From an uncultured Pseudomonadota bacterium (GTDB taxonomy: Bacteria; Pseudomonadota; Gammaproteobacteria; Steroidobacterales; Steroidobacteraceae), in NCBI GenBank assembly GCA_903884105.1, contig CAISDJ010000082.1, positions 1 through 64,000 on the forward strand: 64,000 nt of DNA, given 5' to 3'. The notes below the pieces were generated by a model. It was not told where the DNA came from and did not search any database. It worked only from the letters and a program-made list of their open reading frames with translations. Positions 46,199 through 55,916 of this stretch are shown here, piece by piece (positions within the stretch are counted from its first letter, which is position 1; every line of letters begins with the position of its first letter). A program made the position numbers and the translations under genes.

Positions 46199-47464
46199 CT
46201 ACGGGTTGCGGGCACTGCGTGCAGCAAGGACCAGCAGCCAGCCACCGCCGATGAAGAGGATCACGAGCGACAGCAGCGACTGCCGCGAGCTGCCGGTGAC
46301 CAGCGCCGTGATCCCCATCAGGAACGGACCCAAAACGGCAGCGAACTTGCCCATCATGTTGTAGAAGCCGAAGAACTCGCCCGGCTTGTCGACCGGGATC
46401 AGGCCGCCGAAGTACGACCGGCTCAGGCTCTGGATCGCACCCTGCACCAGGCCGATGGCCACCGCCATGCCGTAGAATTCGCGGACGTCACTCATGGTCA
46501 CGGCCCAGAGGGTCACGAGCGTGTAGACGCCGATGCCGATGAAGATGCCACCAAGCGTATTGGTCCGCTGCCCCAGCCAGCCAAAGAACAGTGCGGCCGG
46601 AAAGCCGACAAACTGCGTGATCAGCAGCGCAATGATCAGGCTGTTGGTCGGGAAGCCCAGCGCCATGCCGTAATCCACCGCCATCTTCATGATGGTGTTC
46701 ACGCCGTCGATGTACAGCCAGTACGCGAGCAGGAATAGCGCGAGGGCCCGGTACCTGCGGATCTCGTGGAACGTGCCGACGAGCTGGGTCACCCCTTCCC
46801 TGATCGCGCGCCATGCACCGGGATGCGGCGCGCCCGGCCGCTCGCCCACGAACAGGAACAGCGGGATCGCGAACAGCGCCCACCACATGCCGACCATCTG
46901 AAACGACAGGCGTACCGCGTCCGTTGGCGACGCGAGACCGAAGCGGCCAGGATCGAGCGTCATCCAGACGTTCGCGGCAAACAGCACGCCGCCGCCGAGA
47001 TAGCCCAGGCTGTACCCGTACCCGGAGACGAGGTCGTACTGCTCGCGCGGCGAGACGTCGATAAGCAACGAATCGTAGAAGATCATGCCGCCCCAGAACC
47101 CGAGCGACGCCCCGACGTACAGGAGTGCCGCCCATTGCCAGGCACCCTGTTCGACGAAGTACAGGGCCACGGTCATCACGACGCCCAAGGCGGTGAAGAC
47201 GGCAAGGAACCTGATGCGGGCTCCGCCGCGATCGGCAATGGCGCCGAGCAAAGGCGCAAGCACCGCAAGAATGAAACTGGCCGTGCCATTGGCCACGCCC
47301 AGCCGGAACGTGGTGAGCGTCGCCTCGGCGCCAGCGCTCCAGTACTGCCGGAAGAAGATCGGGAAGAAGCCCGCCATGACCGTCGTCGCGAAGGCCGAGT
47401 TCGCCCAGTCGTACAGCGCCCACGCCAGGACGGGTCGGGAGCGAAGGATGGCGAAAGTGGACAT
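46199..47464 (-). CDS. MFS transporter, UMF1/Atg22-like
   Basis: Major-facilitator permease of 421 residues with about 12 membrane segments. The opening LAWALYDWANSAFATTVMAGFFPIFF is typical of the UMF1 (Atg22-like) branch. Substrate unknown; some fungal relatives export amino acids from vacuoles. It lies downstream of prfC on the same strand, but the gap is full of tandem repeats that may end or pause transcription. Confidence 0.9.
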   Translation of the reverse strand: MSTFAILRSRPVLAWALYDWANSAFATTVMAGFFPIFFRQYWSAGAEATLTTFRLGVANGTASFILAVLAPLLGAIADRGGARIRFLAVFTALGVVMTVALYFVEQGAWQWAALLYVGASLGFWGGMIFYDSLLIDVSPREQYDLVSGYGYSLGYLGGGVLFAANVWMTLDPGRFGLASPTDAVRLSFQMVGMWWALFAIPLFLFVGERPGAPHPGAWRAIREGVTQLVGTFHEIRRYRALALFLLAYWLYIDGVNTIMKMAVDYGMALGFPTNSLIIALLITQFVGFPAALFFGWLGQRTNTLGGIFIGIGVYTLVTLWAVTMSDVREFYGMAVAIGLVQGAIQSLSRSYFGGLIPVDKPGEFFGFYNMMGKFAAVLGPFLMGITALVTGSSRQSLLSLVILFIGGGWLLVLAARSARNP

Positions 47465-47469
47465 GGCGT

Positions 47470-47511
47470 GGTGGTCGGTGACTGGTGGCTGGTGGTCGGT
47501 GACTGGTGGCT
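47470..47511. repeat. Two perfect copies of a 21-bp (3x7) repeat
   Basis: The 21-mer GGTGGTCGGTGACTGGTGGCT occurs twice in tandem (47470-47490 and 47491-47511) and is itself three related heptamers (GGTGGTC, GGTGACT, GGTGGCT). It lies just upstream of the MFS gene and forms the G-rich side of this gap. The same heptamer family, reverse complemented, fills 60915-60984. Confidence 0.85.
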
Positions 47512-47555
47512 CATGCCGGCCGCTGGATGAACGTCACCTCTCTTCCTTACTCACT

Positions 47556-47622
47556 ATCCCCTATCCCCTATCCCCTATCCCCTATCCCCTATCCCCCAGC
47601 CCCCATCCCCTGTCCCCTATCC
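47556..47622 (-). repeat. CCCCTAT heptamer array, G-quadruplex candidate on minus strand
   Basis: Nine runs of four or more C between 47558 and 47617, most separated by TAT. On the minus strand this is GGGG with three-base ATA loops, a canonical G-quadruplex pattern. It begins 10 bases after the prfC stop and lies on the coding strand of both prfC and the MFS gene, so the RNA would also carry it. Confidence 0.85.
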
Positions 47623-47631
47623 ATTTTCCGT

Positions 47632-49227
47632 TCACGCCGCCGACGCCAGATGTTCCCGGGTCTCGCGGAAGTCGAGATCCGGCCAGCGTTCGATGGTGAG
47701 CTGCAGATTCACACGAGTGGGCGCGAGATACACCGCCGCCCCCGAGTGGTCCGTGGCCAGGTTGTCATGGGCCTTGGTGCGGAACTCGCCCATCTTCTTC
47801 GCGTCCTGCCCGTAGACCCACCGCGCGGTGTACACGTTGACGGTGTCGAATGAGCATTGCACGCCGTACTCGTCCTGCAGGCGGAATGCCACGACCTCGA
47901 ACTGCAACTGCCCGACCGCGCCCAGGATCAGGTCGTTGTTGCGTAGAGGCCGGAACACCTGCGTGGCACCCTCCTCGCACAACTGGTCGAGGCCCTTCTG
48001 CAACGCCTTCATGCGCAGCGGATCCTTGAGCACCACGCGGCGGAACATTTCCGGCGCGAAGTTCGGGATACCCGTGAACGTCAGCACCTCGCCCTCGGTA
48101 AACGTGTCGCCGATGTTGATCGTGCCGTGGTTGTGCAGCCCGAGGATGTCACCTGCAAAGGCTTCGTCGGTATGCTGGCGATCCGCGGCCATGAAGGTCA
48201 CGGCATCGCTGATGCGCATCTCCTTGCCCAGGCGGGAATGGAAGAAGCGCATGCCTTTGCTGTACCGACCAGAGCAGATGCGCATGAACGCAATCCGGTC
48301 GCGGTGTCCCGGGTCCATGTTCGCCTGGATCTTGAAGACGAAGCCCGTCATGGCCGCTTCTGCCGGCTCGACTGCCCGCGTCGTCGTCTCCCGCTGCAGC
48401 GGTGACGGCGCATGTTCAACGAATCCCGAGAGCAACTCGGCCACGCCGAAGTTGTTGATGGCGGAGCCGAAGAACACCGGTGTCTGCCGACCGGCCAGGT
48501 ATTCGTTGCGATCGAAGGGAGCCGTTGCGCCCCGCACGAGCTCGACTTCCTCGCGGAAGCGCTTGGCGCGGTCGCCCAGGAACTCGTTCGCGGCGTCGCT
48601 GCTCAGCCCGTCGATGGTCTCATGCGTACCCGCCCGGCCCTTCTCGCCCGGCGTGTAGATGTAAATGCGGTCTTCGTGGATGTGGTACACGCCCTTGAGA
48701 TCGTGGCCCATGCCGATCGGCCAGCTCATCGGCGTGCAGACGATCTTGAGCACCTTCTCGATTTCGTCCAGCAGGTCGAGCGGCTCGCGGCCTTCGCGGT
48801 CCAGCTTGTTGATGAACGTCATGATCGGCGTGTCGCGCAGGCGGCACACCTCCATCAGCTTGATCGTGCGGGTTTCAACGCCCTTCGCGCAGTCGATGAC
48901 CATCAACGCGGAGTCCACGGCGGTCAGCGTGCGATACGTATCCTCGGAGAAGTCCTCGTGCCCGGGGGTATCGAGCAGGTTGACGATACGATCCTTGTAC
49001 GGGAACTGCATGACCGAGGAGGTCACGGAGATGCCACGCTGCTGCTCAAGCGCCATCCAGTCGGACGTAGCATGACGCGTCGCCTTGCGGCCTTTCACGG
49101 TGCCTGCGAGCTGGATCGCGCCGCCGAACAGCAGCAGCTTTTCTGTGAGCGTGGTCTTGCCGGCGTCCGGATGCGAGATGATCGCAAACGTGCGGCGGCG
49201 GGCAATTTCTTCGTTCAGATCGGTCAT
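47632..49227 (-). CDS. prfC: Peptide chain release factor 3
   Basis: GTPase that recycles RF1 and RF2 from the ribosome. It has 531 residues, as in E. coli (529). G1 [16 protein letters not shown]2/G3 region [17 protein letters not shown]4 [18 protein letters not shown] and the C-terminal domain [17 protein letters not shown] are typical. Both flanking gaps contain unusual short tandem repeats. Confidence 0.96.
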   Translation of the reverse strand: MTDLNEEIARRRTFAIISHPDAGKTTLTEKLLLFGGAIQLAGTVKGRKATRHATSDWMALEQQRGISVTSSVMQFPYKDRIVNLLDTPGHEDFSEDTYRTLTAVDSALMVIDCAKGVETRTIKLMEVCRLRDTPIMTFINKLDREGREPLDLLDEIEKVLKIVCTPMSWPIGMGHDLKGVYHIHEDRIYIYTPGEKGRAGTHETIDGLSSDAANEFLGDRAKRFREEVELVRGATAPFDRNEYLAGRQTPVFFGSAINNFGVAELLSGFVEHAPSPLQRETTTRAVEPAEAAMTGFVFKIQANMDPGHRDRIAFMRICSGRYSKGMRFFHSRLGKEMRISDAVTFMAADRQHTDEAFAGDILGLHNHGTINIGDTFTEGEVLTFTGIPNFAPEMFRRVVLKDPLRMKALQKGLDQLCEEGATQVFRPLRNNDLILGAVGQLQFEVVAFRLQDEYGVQCSFDTVNVYTARWVYGQDAKKMGEFRTKAHDNLATDHSGAAVYLAPTRVNLQLTIERWPDLDFRETREHLASAA

Positions 49228-49415
49228 GGAAGTCGATGCGTTACGGCGGGCGGCGCGATTGTAGCCGATAGGGAAAGTCGGGGAAGCACAAGGAAGCTAG
49301 GAAGCCGGGAAGCCGGGAAGCCGGGAAGCCAGACCATGGCGCCGCCTGGCGACGTTTCCTCCTGAAATCTGGCTTCCTCGCTTCCCTGGCTTGCTTGCTT
49401 CCTTCTGCTTCCCTT
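49228..49415. repeat. GGGAAGCC / GGCTTCCC octamer repeat pair (copy 2)
   Basis: The rimI-prfC gap holds a left array with exact tandem GGGAAGCC units (about 49270-49331) and a right array of GGCTTCCTC/GCTTCCC units (about 49368-49415), separated by a 36-bp spacer. The arms are largely complementary. Architecture matches copies at 36096 and 53927. Confidence 0.85.
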
Positions 49416-49892
49416 TCAGAGCGGCAGCCGGTACACCAGCGCGTCCTCACGACCGGCAAAAGCCTGATAGTAGGCCTTGCGGACCCCGACCCGCTCGAAC
49501 CCCATCGCCTCGTAGACCCGGATGGCTGCCGGGTTGGACGGGCGCACTTCGAGGAACATGTCCGTGATCCCGTGCTTCCGCGCATGGTCGATCAACTGCT
49601 CCACGATGCGCCGCCCGACACCCTTGCGGCGGATGTCGCTGCGAATGCAGAGATTGAGCAGGTGGGCCTCCCCTGCGCCCATCGTCATGATGCCGTAGCC
49701 GACGATCCGGCCGGCCAGTTCCACCACGCGGCACACATAGCCCACCCGGACGCAGTCCCGGAAGATTCCCTCGGTCCAAGGGAAATCATAGGACGCCCGC
49801 TCGACGGCCATGACGGCCGGCGTGTCCGCCACCGTCATGTTGCGAAACAGGATCTTCGTGGGTGACGCGGGCTGTTCCAGTTCGGCGCTCAT
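49416..49892 (-). CDS. rimI: Ribosomal protein S18 alanine N-acetyltransferase
   Basis: GNAT acetyltransferase of 158 residues. Acetyl-CoA loop [21 protein letters not shown], the catalytic Glu before HLLNLCI and the Tyr in [20 protein letters not shown] match RimI. E. coli RimI acetylates the N-terminal Ala of S18. Lies between a uracil-DNA glycosylase gene and prfC on the same strand; tsaB, a common neighbour elsewhere, is not here. Confidence 0.92.
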   Translation of the reverse strand: MSAELEQPASPTKILFRNMTVADTPAVMAVERASYDFPWTEGIFRDCVRVGYVCRVVELAGRIVGYGIMTMGAGEAHLLNLCIRSDIRRKGVGRRIVEQLIDHARKHGITDMFLEVRPSNPAAIRVYEAMGFERVGVRKAYYQAFAGREDALVYRLPL

Positions 49893-49908
49893 GACACTCG
49901 CGGCCCCG

Positions 49909-50619
49909 TCAGGCAGACGGCGCCAATCCCTCGGCGGTGTTCATCGCAAACACGAGGTCGGCCCAGGCCTTGCGCTTTTCGCCGGGACTGCGCAGCAGGT
50001 AGGCCGGGTGGTAGGTCACGACGACCGGGCGTTCCGTGCCCGGCAAACGATGCAGCTGCCCACGCAGTTTGCCGATGGGTGTGTCCGTTTCGAGCAGGCT
50101 CTGCGCCGCAATCCGCCCCACGCACAGGATCAGGCGCGGATTGACGAGCTCGATCTGCTGCTTGAGGTATGGCATGCAGTGAGCAACCTCTTCCGGCTTC
50201 GGGTCGCGATTCCCGGGAGGCCGGCATTTCAGGATGTTCGCGATGAACACCTGTTCCCGCTCGAGGCCCATCGCCTTCAGCATGGACGTCAGCAGCTGGC
50301 CAGCCCGACCGACGAACGGTTCACCTTCGCGGTCCTCATCGGCGCCGGGAGCTTCGCCGATGACCATCCACTGCGCCGTGCGATCCCCGACGCCAAAGAC
50401 GGTCTGGGTCCGCGACTCGCTGAGTGCGCAGAGCGTACAGCCGCGGACCGCGGATTCGAGCGCAGTCCAATCGGGATTGGCCGCAGTTTCCCCTGCCACA
50501 GCCGCGATTGTCACCGCTGCGCGAATGGGCACCGACTCAACCACAGGCTCGGCCCCTTCGCGCCGCCGCCAGACGTCGATGTCGAGAGCCTTCAGGTACT
50601 GCAGACGGCGAGCGTCCAT
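49909..50619 (-). CDS. Uracil-DNA glycosylase, family 4
   Basis: Iron-sulfur uracil-DNA glycosylase of 236 residues. Cluster cysteines C61 and C64 (CTLC) and two further Cys in LKCRPPGNR and HCMPYL; active-site motif [17 protein letters not shown]; second motif HPAYLLRSP. The first 50 residues form a variable extension. It excises uracil from DNA in base-excision repair. The start lies 15 bp after the pssA stop, so the two genes are likely co-transcribed. Confidence 0.93.
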   Translation of the reverse strand: MDARRLQYLKALDIDVWRRREGAEPVVESVPIRAAVTIAAVAGETAANPDWTALESAVRGCTLCALSESRTQTVFGVGDRTAQWMVIGEAPGADEDREGEPFVGRAGQLLTSMLKAMGLEREQVFIANILKCRPPGNRDPKPEEVAHCMPYLKQQIELVNPRLILCVGRIAAQSLLETDTPIGKLRGQLHRLPGTERPVVVTYHPAYLLRSPGEKRKAWADLVFAMNTAEGLAPSA

Positions 50620-50634
50620 GGCAGCAAGGGCAAC

Positions 50635-51456
50635 CTAGTGGGTGGACGAGCCGGGGTTGGCGGGAGGATGCGCTGGCGGGTGATGGCGCTTGCGACGAAT
50701 CCTGCGCCACGCCCAATACAAGGGCGCCGATGCGGCATAGATGCCGAACAGACCGAACAGCGTCTCGGGTGGACGCAGCGAGATCACGACGTAAGCGAGC
50801 GGCACCAGCATGGCGTAGGCCCACGGCACCCTGCCCCGCAGGTTCAATTCCTTGCCGCTCCAGTACGAGAACCGGCTGACCATCAGCGCACCGATCAGCA
50901 CCGTGACCAGGAAGGCCAGCACCAGCGCCGGCAGTCCGGACAGGCCGAAGTCGCTGGCAAGCCAGATAAAGCCTGCCACGGTGGCCGCCGCGGACGGGCT
51001 CGGCAGGCCCTCGAAATACCGCTTGTCGGTGGCGCTGTTGGTCCGGGCGTTGAAGCGAGCGAGGCGCAGAGCGGCGGCGACCGCATAGAAGAAGGTTGCC
51101 AGCCAGCCGAGGCGGCCCCAGAGCCGGCCATACTCGTAAATGCCTGCGATGCCCCATTGGTACACCACGATGGCGGGTGCGAGGCCGAAAGCCACCATGT
51201 CCGACAGGCTGTCGTACTGCTTGCCGAATTCGCTCTGGGTGTTGGTCCAGCGGGCCACGCGCCCGTCGAGTCCGTCAAAGATCATGGCCACGAACACGGC
51301 GATGCCGGCCCGGGTGAAGTTGCCGTCGATGGCTGCAACGATTGCATAGAAGCCGGAGAACAGCGTGCCGGTGGTCAGCAGGTTCGGCAGCAGGTAGACA
51401 CCGCGGCTTCGCAGCGGGGCATCTGGCTCGTTATCGGCGGGGCTTTCGTGGGGCAT
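50635..51456 (-). CDS. pssA: CDP-diacylglycerol-serine O-phosphatidyltransferase
   Basis: Makes phosphatidylserine, the precursor of phosphatidylethanolamine. It has 273 residues and about seven membrane segments. The CDP-alcohol phosphotransferase motif [20 protein letters not shown], continuing to YDSLSD, is intact (DGxxARxxxxxxxxGxxxDSxxD), and [19 protein letters not shown] marks the membrane-bound PssA type. I chose the ATG at 51456; the upstream extension is not conserved-looking. Confidence 0.93.
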   Translation of the reverse strand: MPHESPADNEPDAPLRSRGVYLLPNLLTTGTLFSGFYAIVAAIDGNFTRAGIAVFVAMIFDGLDGRVARWTNTQSEFGKQYDSLSDMVAFGLAPAIVVYQWGIAGIYEYGRLWGRLGWLATFFYAVAAALRLARFNARTNSATDKRYFEGLPSPSAAATVAGFIWLASDFGLSGLPALVLAFLVTVLIGALMVSRFSYWSGKELNLRGRVPWAYAMLVPLAYVVISLRPPETLFGLFGIYAASAPLYWAWRRIRRKRHHPPAHPPANPGSSTH

Positions 51457-51633
51457 CGGGCATCGGGATCCAAAGACAACCGGGGGCGACTTTACCCCAC
51501 ATTGACGGGCACGTACGCTGCCCAAGGCACTATCATAACGGCTTTAGGCCAAGGGCCCCGTCACGGACGCTCCGAACGCCCTGATTTATCGGCCCTCCAA
51601 CCCGTCCCTCCAGCCTCTGCAGTCAAGAAAATA

Positions 51634-53343
51634 ATGCGCGTTTCAGCCTACCCGATCGTCACCCTCCGCGATGTACCCGCCGATGCGGAAGTCGTCAGCC
51701 ACCAGCTCATGTTGCGCGCAGGCCTGATCCGCCGGCTGGCCGGAGGCCTCTTTACCTGGATGCCGATGGGTCTCAAGGTGCTGCGCAAGGCCGAGAAGAT
51801 CATTCGTGAGGAAATGGACCGTGCCGGCGCGCTCGAGCTGCTGATGCCGACCGTGCAGCCCGCCGAGCTGTGGCAGGAGTCCGGTCGCTGGGAGCAGTTC
51901 GGGCCCGAACTGCTCCGGATCAAGGACCGTCACGACCGGCTGTACTGCTACGGCCGGACGCACGAGGAAGTGATCTCCGAGGTCGCCCGCAAGGAACTGC
52001 GCAGCTACAAGCAGCTGCCCGTGCACTTCTACCCGGTGCAGATCAAGTTCCGCGACGAGATCCGCCCGCGTTTCGGCGTGATGCGCTCGCGCGAGTTCCT
52101 GATGAAGGATGCCTATTCCTTCCATCTCGACCCTGCCTCTCTCTCGGAAGGCTACAACCGCATGTACGACGCCTACACGCGGATCTTCTTGCGGATGCAG
52201 CTCACCTTCCGCGCGGTGGATGCGGACACGGGTTCAATCGGCGGTAATCGCTCGCAGGAATTCCACGTGCTGGCCGACTCGGGTGAAGACGCCATCGCGT
52301 TCTCGGACGGCGATGAGTATGCCGCCAACCTTGAAATGGCCGTGGCGCTCCCGCCCGCCGCCGGCCGCGCTGCGGCATCACAAGCGATGACTGAAGTGCG
52401 CACGCCAGGCACCAAGACCATCGCCGACGTGGCCTCGTTCCTGAAAGTTACGGCCGACCGCTGCATGAAGACGCTGCTGGTCGAAGGCACGGACGGCAGC
52501 GTCGTCGCTGTCGTCGTCCGCGGCGATCACGAACTCAATGCGGTCAAGGCACAGAAGCTGCCCGGCGTCGCGACGCCGCTCAAGATGGCGTCCGCAGCGC
52601 AAGTCGCGGAAGCCACCGGCTGCGAACCCGGCTTCATCGGCCCTGTCGGCCTCAAGATCAAGGTCTATGCGGACCATTCAGCGGTGGCGCTGGCCGATTG
52701 CGTCTGCGGCGCCAACAAGGCGGACCATCACCTGACGGGCGTAAACTGGGGCCGCGACCTGCCCGAGGCGGAAGCGGTCGATGTCCGCAATGTCGTGGCA
52801 GGGGACCCGAGCCCCACGGGCAAGGGCACGCTCAGGCTGGCCCGCGGCATCGAGGTCGGGCACATCTTCCAGCTGGGCCGCAAGTACAGCGAGGCCATGC
52901 AGGCCACCGTACTCGACGAACAGGGCAAGTCCGTCACGATGTGGATGGGCTGCTATGGCATCGGCGTGACGCGCGTCGTCGCGGCGGCCATCGAACAGAA
53001 CCACGATGAGCGCGGCATCATCTGGCCTGATGCCCTCGCCCCTTTCCAGGTATCACTCGTGCCCATCAACCTGCAACGCTCCGACCGGGTCCGCGAGACA
53101 GCCGAAAAGCTGTACGCAGAGCTGACTGCGGCTGGCATCGAAGTGATGTTTGACGACCGTGATGCCCGTCCCGGCGTCAAGTTCGCGGACGACGAGCTGC
53201 TCGGCATCCCGCACCGGATCGTCGTGGGTGAGAAATCGCTGGACCGCGGCGTGCTGGAGTATCGCCACCGTCGCGCTGCCGCGAGCGAGGAATGCCCGCT
53301 CGACGACGTCATCGGCTTCTTGCGTGGACGGATGCAAAGCTGA
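51634..53343 (+). CDS. proS: Prolyl-tRNA synthetase with editing domain
   Basis: Class II synthetase of 569 residues, matching E. coli ProS (572). Motif region [38 protein letters not shown], motif 2 [26 protein letters not shown], the inserted editing (INS) domain with [16 protein letters not shown], and the C-terminal anticodon domain. The ATG at 51634 begins the conserved [19 protein letters not shown]; a far longer in-frame extension upstream only shadows other genes. Confidence 0.96.
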   Translation: MRVSAYPIVTLRDVPADAEVVSHQLMLRAGLIRRLAGGLFTWMPMGLKVLRKAEKIIREEMDRAGALELLMPTVQPAELWQESGRWEQFGPELLRIKDRHDRLYCYGRTHEEVISEVARKELRSYKQLPVHFYPVQIKFRDEIRPRFGVMRSREFLMKDAYSFHLDPASLSEGYNRMYDAYTRIFLRMQLTFRAVDADTGSIGGNRSQEFHVLADSGEDAIAFSDGDEYAANLEMAVALPPAAGRAAASQAMTEVRTPGTKTIADVASFLKVTADRCMKTLLVEGTDGSVVAVVVRGDHELNAVKAQKLPGVATPLKMASAAQVAEATGCEPGFIGPVGLKIKVYADHSAVALADCVCGANKADHHLTGVNWGRDLPEAEAVDVRNVVAGDPSPTGKGTLRLARGIEVGHIFQLGRKYSEAMQATVLDEQGKSVTMWMGCYGIGVTRVVAAAIEQNHDERGIIWPDALAPFQVSLVPINLQRSDRVRETAEKLYAELTAAGIEVMFDDRDARPGVKFADDELLGIPHRIVVGEKSLDRGVLEYRHRRAAASEECPLDDVIGFLRGRMQS

Positions 53344-53344
53344 C

Positions 53345-53926
53345 ATGAACCGGCTGCTGGACCTTGCTCGAATCGGCTTCGCAGTTGCCCTGCTCGGGCT
53401 GCTGTCGCCGCTCGCGCAGGCGCAGGGTCAGCGGGAACCGGAACTCAAGGGCCTGATCGAACGGGCCATGCAGCAGACGGATTGCTTCGCGGACAAGTTC
53501 GAACAGCAGGTGTGGTTCGTCGCGATGCAGCCGCAGCTCGCCAAGCTGGTCAAGGACCAGGCCGAGCGCGAAGACATCCTCACTCACGTGCAATGCGAAG
53601 CCAAGCGGCTCGGCCTGCCACCTGCACTGGTCATGGCCGTCATTGACGTGGAGAGCCGCTTCGATCGCTGGGCCGTGTCGTCGGCCGGTGCCGTGGGTCT
53701 CATGCAGGTCATGCCGTTCTGGCCGCAGCAGCTCGGCATGAAAAACGAGCAGCTCGTGCACATCCCGCAGAACATCCGCATGGGTTGCACGATCCTGAAG
53801 TTCTACCTCGACCGGGAAAAAGGCGACTACACGAAGGCGCTCGCCCGCTACAACGGCAGCATCGGCCGCCGCAACTATGCCGATCTGGTGCTGACCCGCC
53901 TCGCGAACCGCTGGCAGTTCCAGTAA
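53345..53926 (+). CDS. Lytic transglycosylase (SLT domain)
   Basis: Periplasmic murein hydrolase of 193 residues. A cleavable signal peptide ends near AQAQG (residue 28). The catalytic Glu is E103 in VIDVESRFDRWA, followed by GAVGLMQVMPFW and NIRMGCTILKFYLDREKGDYTKALARYNGS. It cleaves peptidoglycan glycan strands to anhydro-muropeptides. Pairing with proS is conserved in pseudomonads. It starts one base after the proS stop. Confidence 0.93.
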   Translation: MNRLLDLARIGFAVALLGLLSPLAQAQGQREPELKGLIERAMQQTDCFADKFEQQVWFVAMQPQLAKLVKDQAEREDILTHVQCEAKRLGLPPALVMAVIDVESRFDRWAVSSAGAVGLMQVMPFWPQQLGMKNEQLVHIPQNIRMGCTILKFYLDREKGDYTKALARYNGSIGRRNYADLVLTRLANRWQFQ

Positions 53927-54224
53927 GGTCAAGCTTGGGAAGCCGGGGAAGCGAGGAAGCACCGGAAGCCAGATGCGGAGGCGGACAGACTGCCCTCACC
54001 TGCTGCCTCCGCCCGATCCGCTCCTCTCAGGCTTCCAGGCTTCCAGGCTTCCCGGCTTCCCGGCATCCCAGCTTCCCGGCTTCCCAGCTTCCCAGCTTCC
54101 CGGCTTCCCAGCTTCCCAGCTTCCCAGCTTCCCGGCTTCCCAGCTTCCCAGCTTCCCGGCTTCCTTAGCTTCCTTAGGCTTCCTAGGCTTCCTTAGGCTT
54201 CCGGACCCCATCAGCTTGCCATTG
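53927..54224. repeat. GGAAGCC / CTTCCCAG octamer repeat pair (copy 3, largest)
   Basis: The convergent gap between the lytic transglycosylase and acylphosphatase genes holds a short left array of GGGAAGCC-like units (about 53936-53970) and a right array of about 20 octamers of type CTTCCCAG or CTTCCCGG (54028-54203). The spacer itself contains GCGGAGGC and GCCTCCGC, an inner inverted repeat. The right array is far longer than the left, so it has expanded as a tandem repeat. Confidence 0.85.
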
Positions 54225-54506
54225 TCAGCGCACATGGAAGCCGTCCGGTACCTCGACCATCTCGATCTCGAGTACGTCCACGTGATCAACCCGTGCCGAC
54301 GGAGGCCCCTGGTTGAGCCATGCGAGCAGCTGTAGAACGGGATCTTGCGGACCGACTACCAGCACTTCCACCCGGCCATCGTCCAGGTTGCGGGCATGCC
54401 CCAGCAGATTGAGCAGTCGGGCCTGATCACGGGTGCTGGCGCGGAAATATACGCCCTGGACACGGCCGCTGATGTAGCAGCGGCGGGCAACGAACCCCTC
54501 ACTCAA
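54225..54506 (-). CDS. acyP: Acylphosphatase
   Basis: Hydrolyses acyl phosphates. It has 93 residues, the normal size. The signature GRVQGVYFRASTRDQA contains the phosphate-binding Arg22, and the catalytic Asn40 lies in HARNLDDGRVEVLV. The stop faces the large octamer repeat. Its start overlaps the end of the lipoprotein gene by 4 bp. Confidence 0.94.
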   Translation of the reverse strand: MSEGFVARRCYISGRVQGVYFRASTRDQARLLNLLGHARNLDDGRVEVLVVGPQDPVLQLLAWLNQGPPSARVDHVDVLEIEMVEVPDGFHVR

Positions 54507-54820
54507 GGGGTGGCGCGCTTGGCAGCCTGGGCGGCTTCCAGGGCTTCATGGGCAATGCGGCGGGCCTCGCTCGCCTCATCCCGCGCCTGGCGGAACAGCC
54601 GCTGATGCATGCTGGCTTCCGCGCGCGCGAGGTACCCTTGAGCCTTCTCGATTTCGCCAGGGGCGGCCTTCGCAGCGCCTGCGTCCTGGGCTGCCCGGAT
54701 GGCCTGCCGGGCATTGCTCATCTCCTGCGCCGGAATCCCCGCGCACGCGGAGAGCCCAAGCAGCACCGCGCCGACCAGGACGGCGACAGGGAAACGGCGG
54801 CGGACAAGCCAATTGATCAT
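54503..54820 (-). CDS. DUF4398 lipoprotein
   Basis: 105 residues. Lipoprotein signal peptide with lipobox LSAC (Cys at about 26), followed by a helical Ala/Arg/Glu-rich domain (EMSNARQAIRAAQDAGAAKAAPGEIEKAQGYLARAE) typical of DUF4398, likely a coiled coil in the periplasm attached to a membrane. Function unknown; relatives often sit next to OmpA-like proteins, which is not the case here. Confidence 0.88.
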   Translation of the reverse strand: MINWLVRRRFPVAVLVGAVLLGLSACAGIPAQEMSNARQAIRAAQDAGAAKAAPGEIEKAQGYLARAEASMHQRLFRQARDEASEARRIAHEALEAAQAAKRATP

Positions 54821-54963
54821 TGCAACCCGTTATCGCAAGGGCGATCTTCAAGTGACGCTAACAACGGACTGGCCCCGGGGTCAAGCATCGTCTGCAGTAC
54901 GTCCCTGCACCCCGGCCCGGCTGCCTTACACTGTGCGCCGCCCTGCCCACTCAAGGTCATCCC

Positions 54964-55569
54964 ATGGCTGAAATTCTGGTCCTGTACTACTCCCGCGGCG
55001 GCAGCACTGCCGAACTCGCCCGCCAGGTCGCGCGCGGCATCGAAAGCGTCCCCGGAGCCCGCTGCCGCCTGCGGACGGTCCCGGCCGTCAGTCCGGTGGT
55101 GAGCGTGCCGGAATCCGCGGTTCCGGACAGTGGCCCGCCGTACGCAACGCATGAGGATCTGGTGGAATGTCAGGGCCTCATCCTCGGCAGCCCAACCCGC
55201 TTCGGCAACATGGCCGCTCCACTCAAGCACTTCCTGGATGGGACGAGCGCCCTCTGGTTGAGCGGCGCCTTGGCCGGCAAGCCCGCTGCCGTCTTTACTT
55301 CCACGCAGACCATGCATGGCGGCCAGGAATCGACGCTGCTGACCATGATGTTGCCATTGCTCCACCACGGCATGTATCTGGTGGGCCTGCCGTTCACCGA
55401 GGCCGCGCTGACGTCGACGCGCAGCGGGGGGTCGCCGTATGGCGCGAGCCACGTAGGTGGCGTCGCCTCTCAACCGGGGCAGCTCTCGAACGACGAGCGA
55501 CACCTGGCGCAGCAGCTTGGGCGGCGAGTGGCGGATCTCGCCATCAAGATCCAGACCGTCAAGCCGTGA
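54964..55569 (+). CDS. wrbA: NAD(P)H:quinone oxidoreductase WrbA
   Basis: Flavodoxin-fold FMN enzyme that reduces quinones by two electrons. It has 201 residues. FMN-binding YYSRGGSTAELARQVARGI at the N-terminus, GSPTRFGNMAAPLKHFLD and STQTMHGGQESTLLTMMLPL follow the family. It overlaps the next start by 4 bp (GTGA), forming the wrbA-DUF2069 pair seen in pseudomonads. Confidence 0.94.
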   Translation: MAEILVLYYSRGGSTAELARQVARGIESVPGARCRLRTVPAVSPVVSVPESAVPDSGPPYATHEDLVECQGLILGSPTRFGNMAAPLKHFLDGTSALWLSGALAGKPAAVFTSTQTMHGGQESTLLTMMLPLLHHGMYLVGLPFTEAALTSTRSGGSPYGASHVGGVASQPGQLSNDERHLAQQLGRRVADLAIKIQTVKP

Positions 55570-55916
55570 GCAACCCGGCTCTCAGTGCACGCCTGGGCGT
55601 ACTGACCACTCACGGGCTGTTGCTGGCGACTGTAGTGGGCTGGCAGTTGAGTGTTCGACCATCCCTGGCAGGACTCGGTCTCGCGTTCTTGTCGTCCATC
55701 CCGTTGCTGGCACCGTGGTCAGGCCTGCTGCGCGCCCATCGCTTCACGCATGTGTGGGCGACGCTGTGCGTCATGCCGTATCTCATCATGGGTGTGATGG
55801 AGGCGATTGCCGATCCCGGGCAACGCCCCTGGGCGAGTAGCTGCGTTGCATTCGCGCTGGCGTTCTTCGCCGCACTGATCCTCTATCTCAGGGTGACTCG
55901 CCCGCAGCCGATTTGA
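55566..55916 (+). CDS. DUF2069 membrane protein
   Basis: 116 residues from a GTG start with about four hydrophobic segments (LLLATVVGWQLSV, LGLAFLSSIPLLAPW, VWATLCVMPYLIMGVMEAI, SSCVAFALAFFAALILYLRV). The LLAPWSGLLRAHRFTHVWATL-type core and GVMEAIADPGQR are typical of DUF2069. Function unknown. Its last 29 bp overlap the 3' end of hda on the opposite strand. Confidence 0.9.
   Translation: MSNPALSARLGVLTTHGLLLATVVGWQLSVRPSLAGLGLAFLSSIPLLAPWSGLLRAHRFTHVWATLCVMPYLIMGVMEAIADPGQRPWASSCVAFALAFFAALILYLRVTRPQPI

Noticed and set aside
49810-51633. N-terminal extension making proS 1177 residues long
   Set aside because: The extension runs antisense through rimI, the uracil-DNA glycosylase gene and pssA. 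ProRS proper begins at 51634 and has full length from there.
54028-54203. Regular repeats that might be a CRISPR array
   Set aside because: Units are 8 bp in direct tandem without unique spacers, and no cas genes are nearby.
53973-54335. Open frames translating the octamer array (SFPASQLP repeats)
   Set aside because: Repeats of 8 bp stay open by chance composition; there is no ribosome site and the frames overlap acyP.
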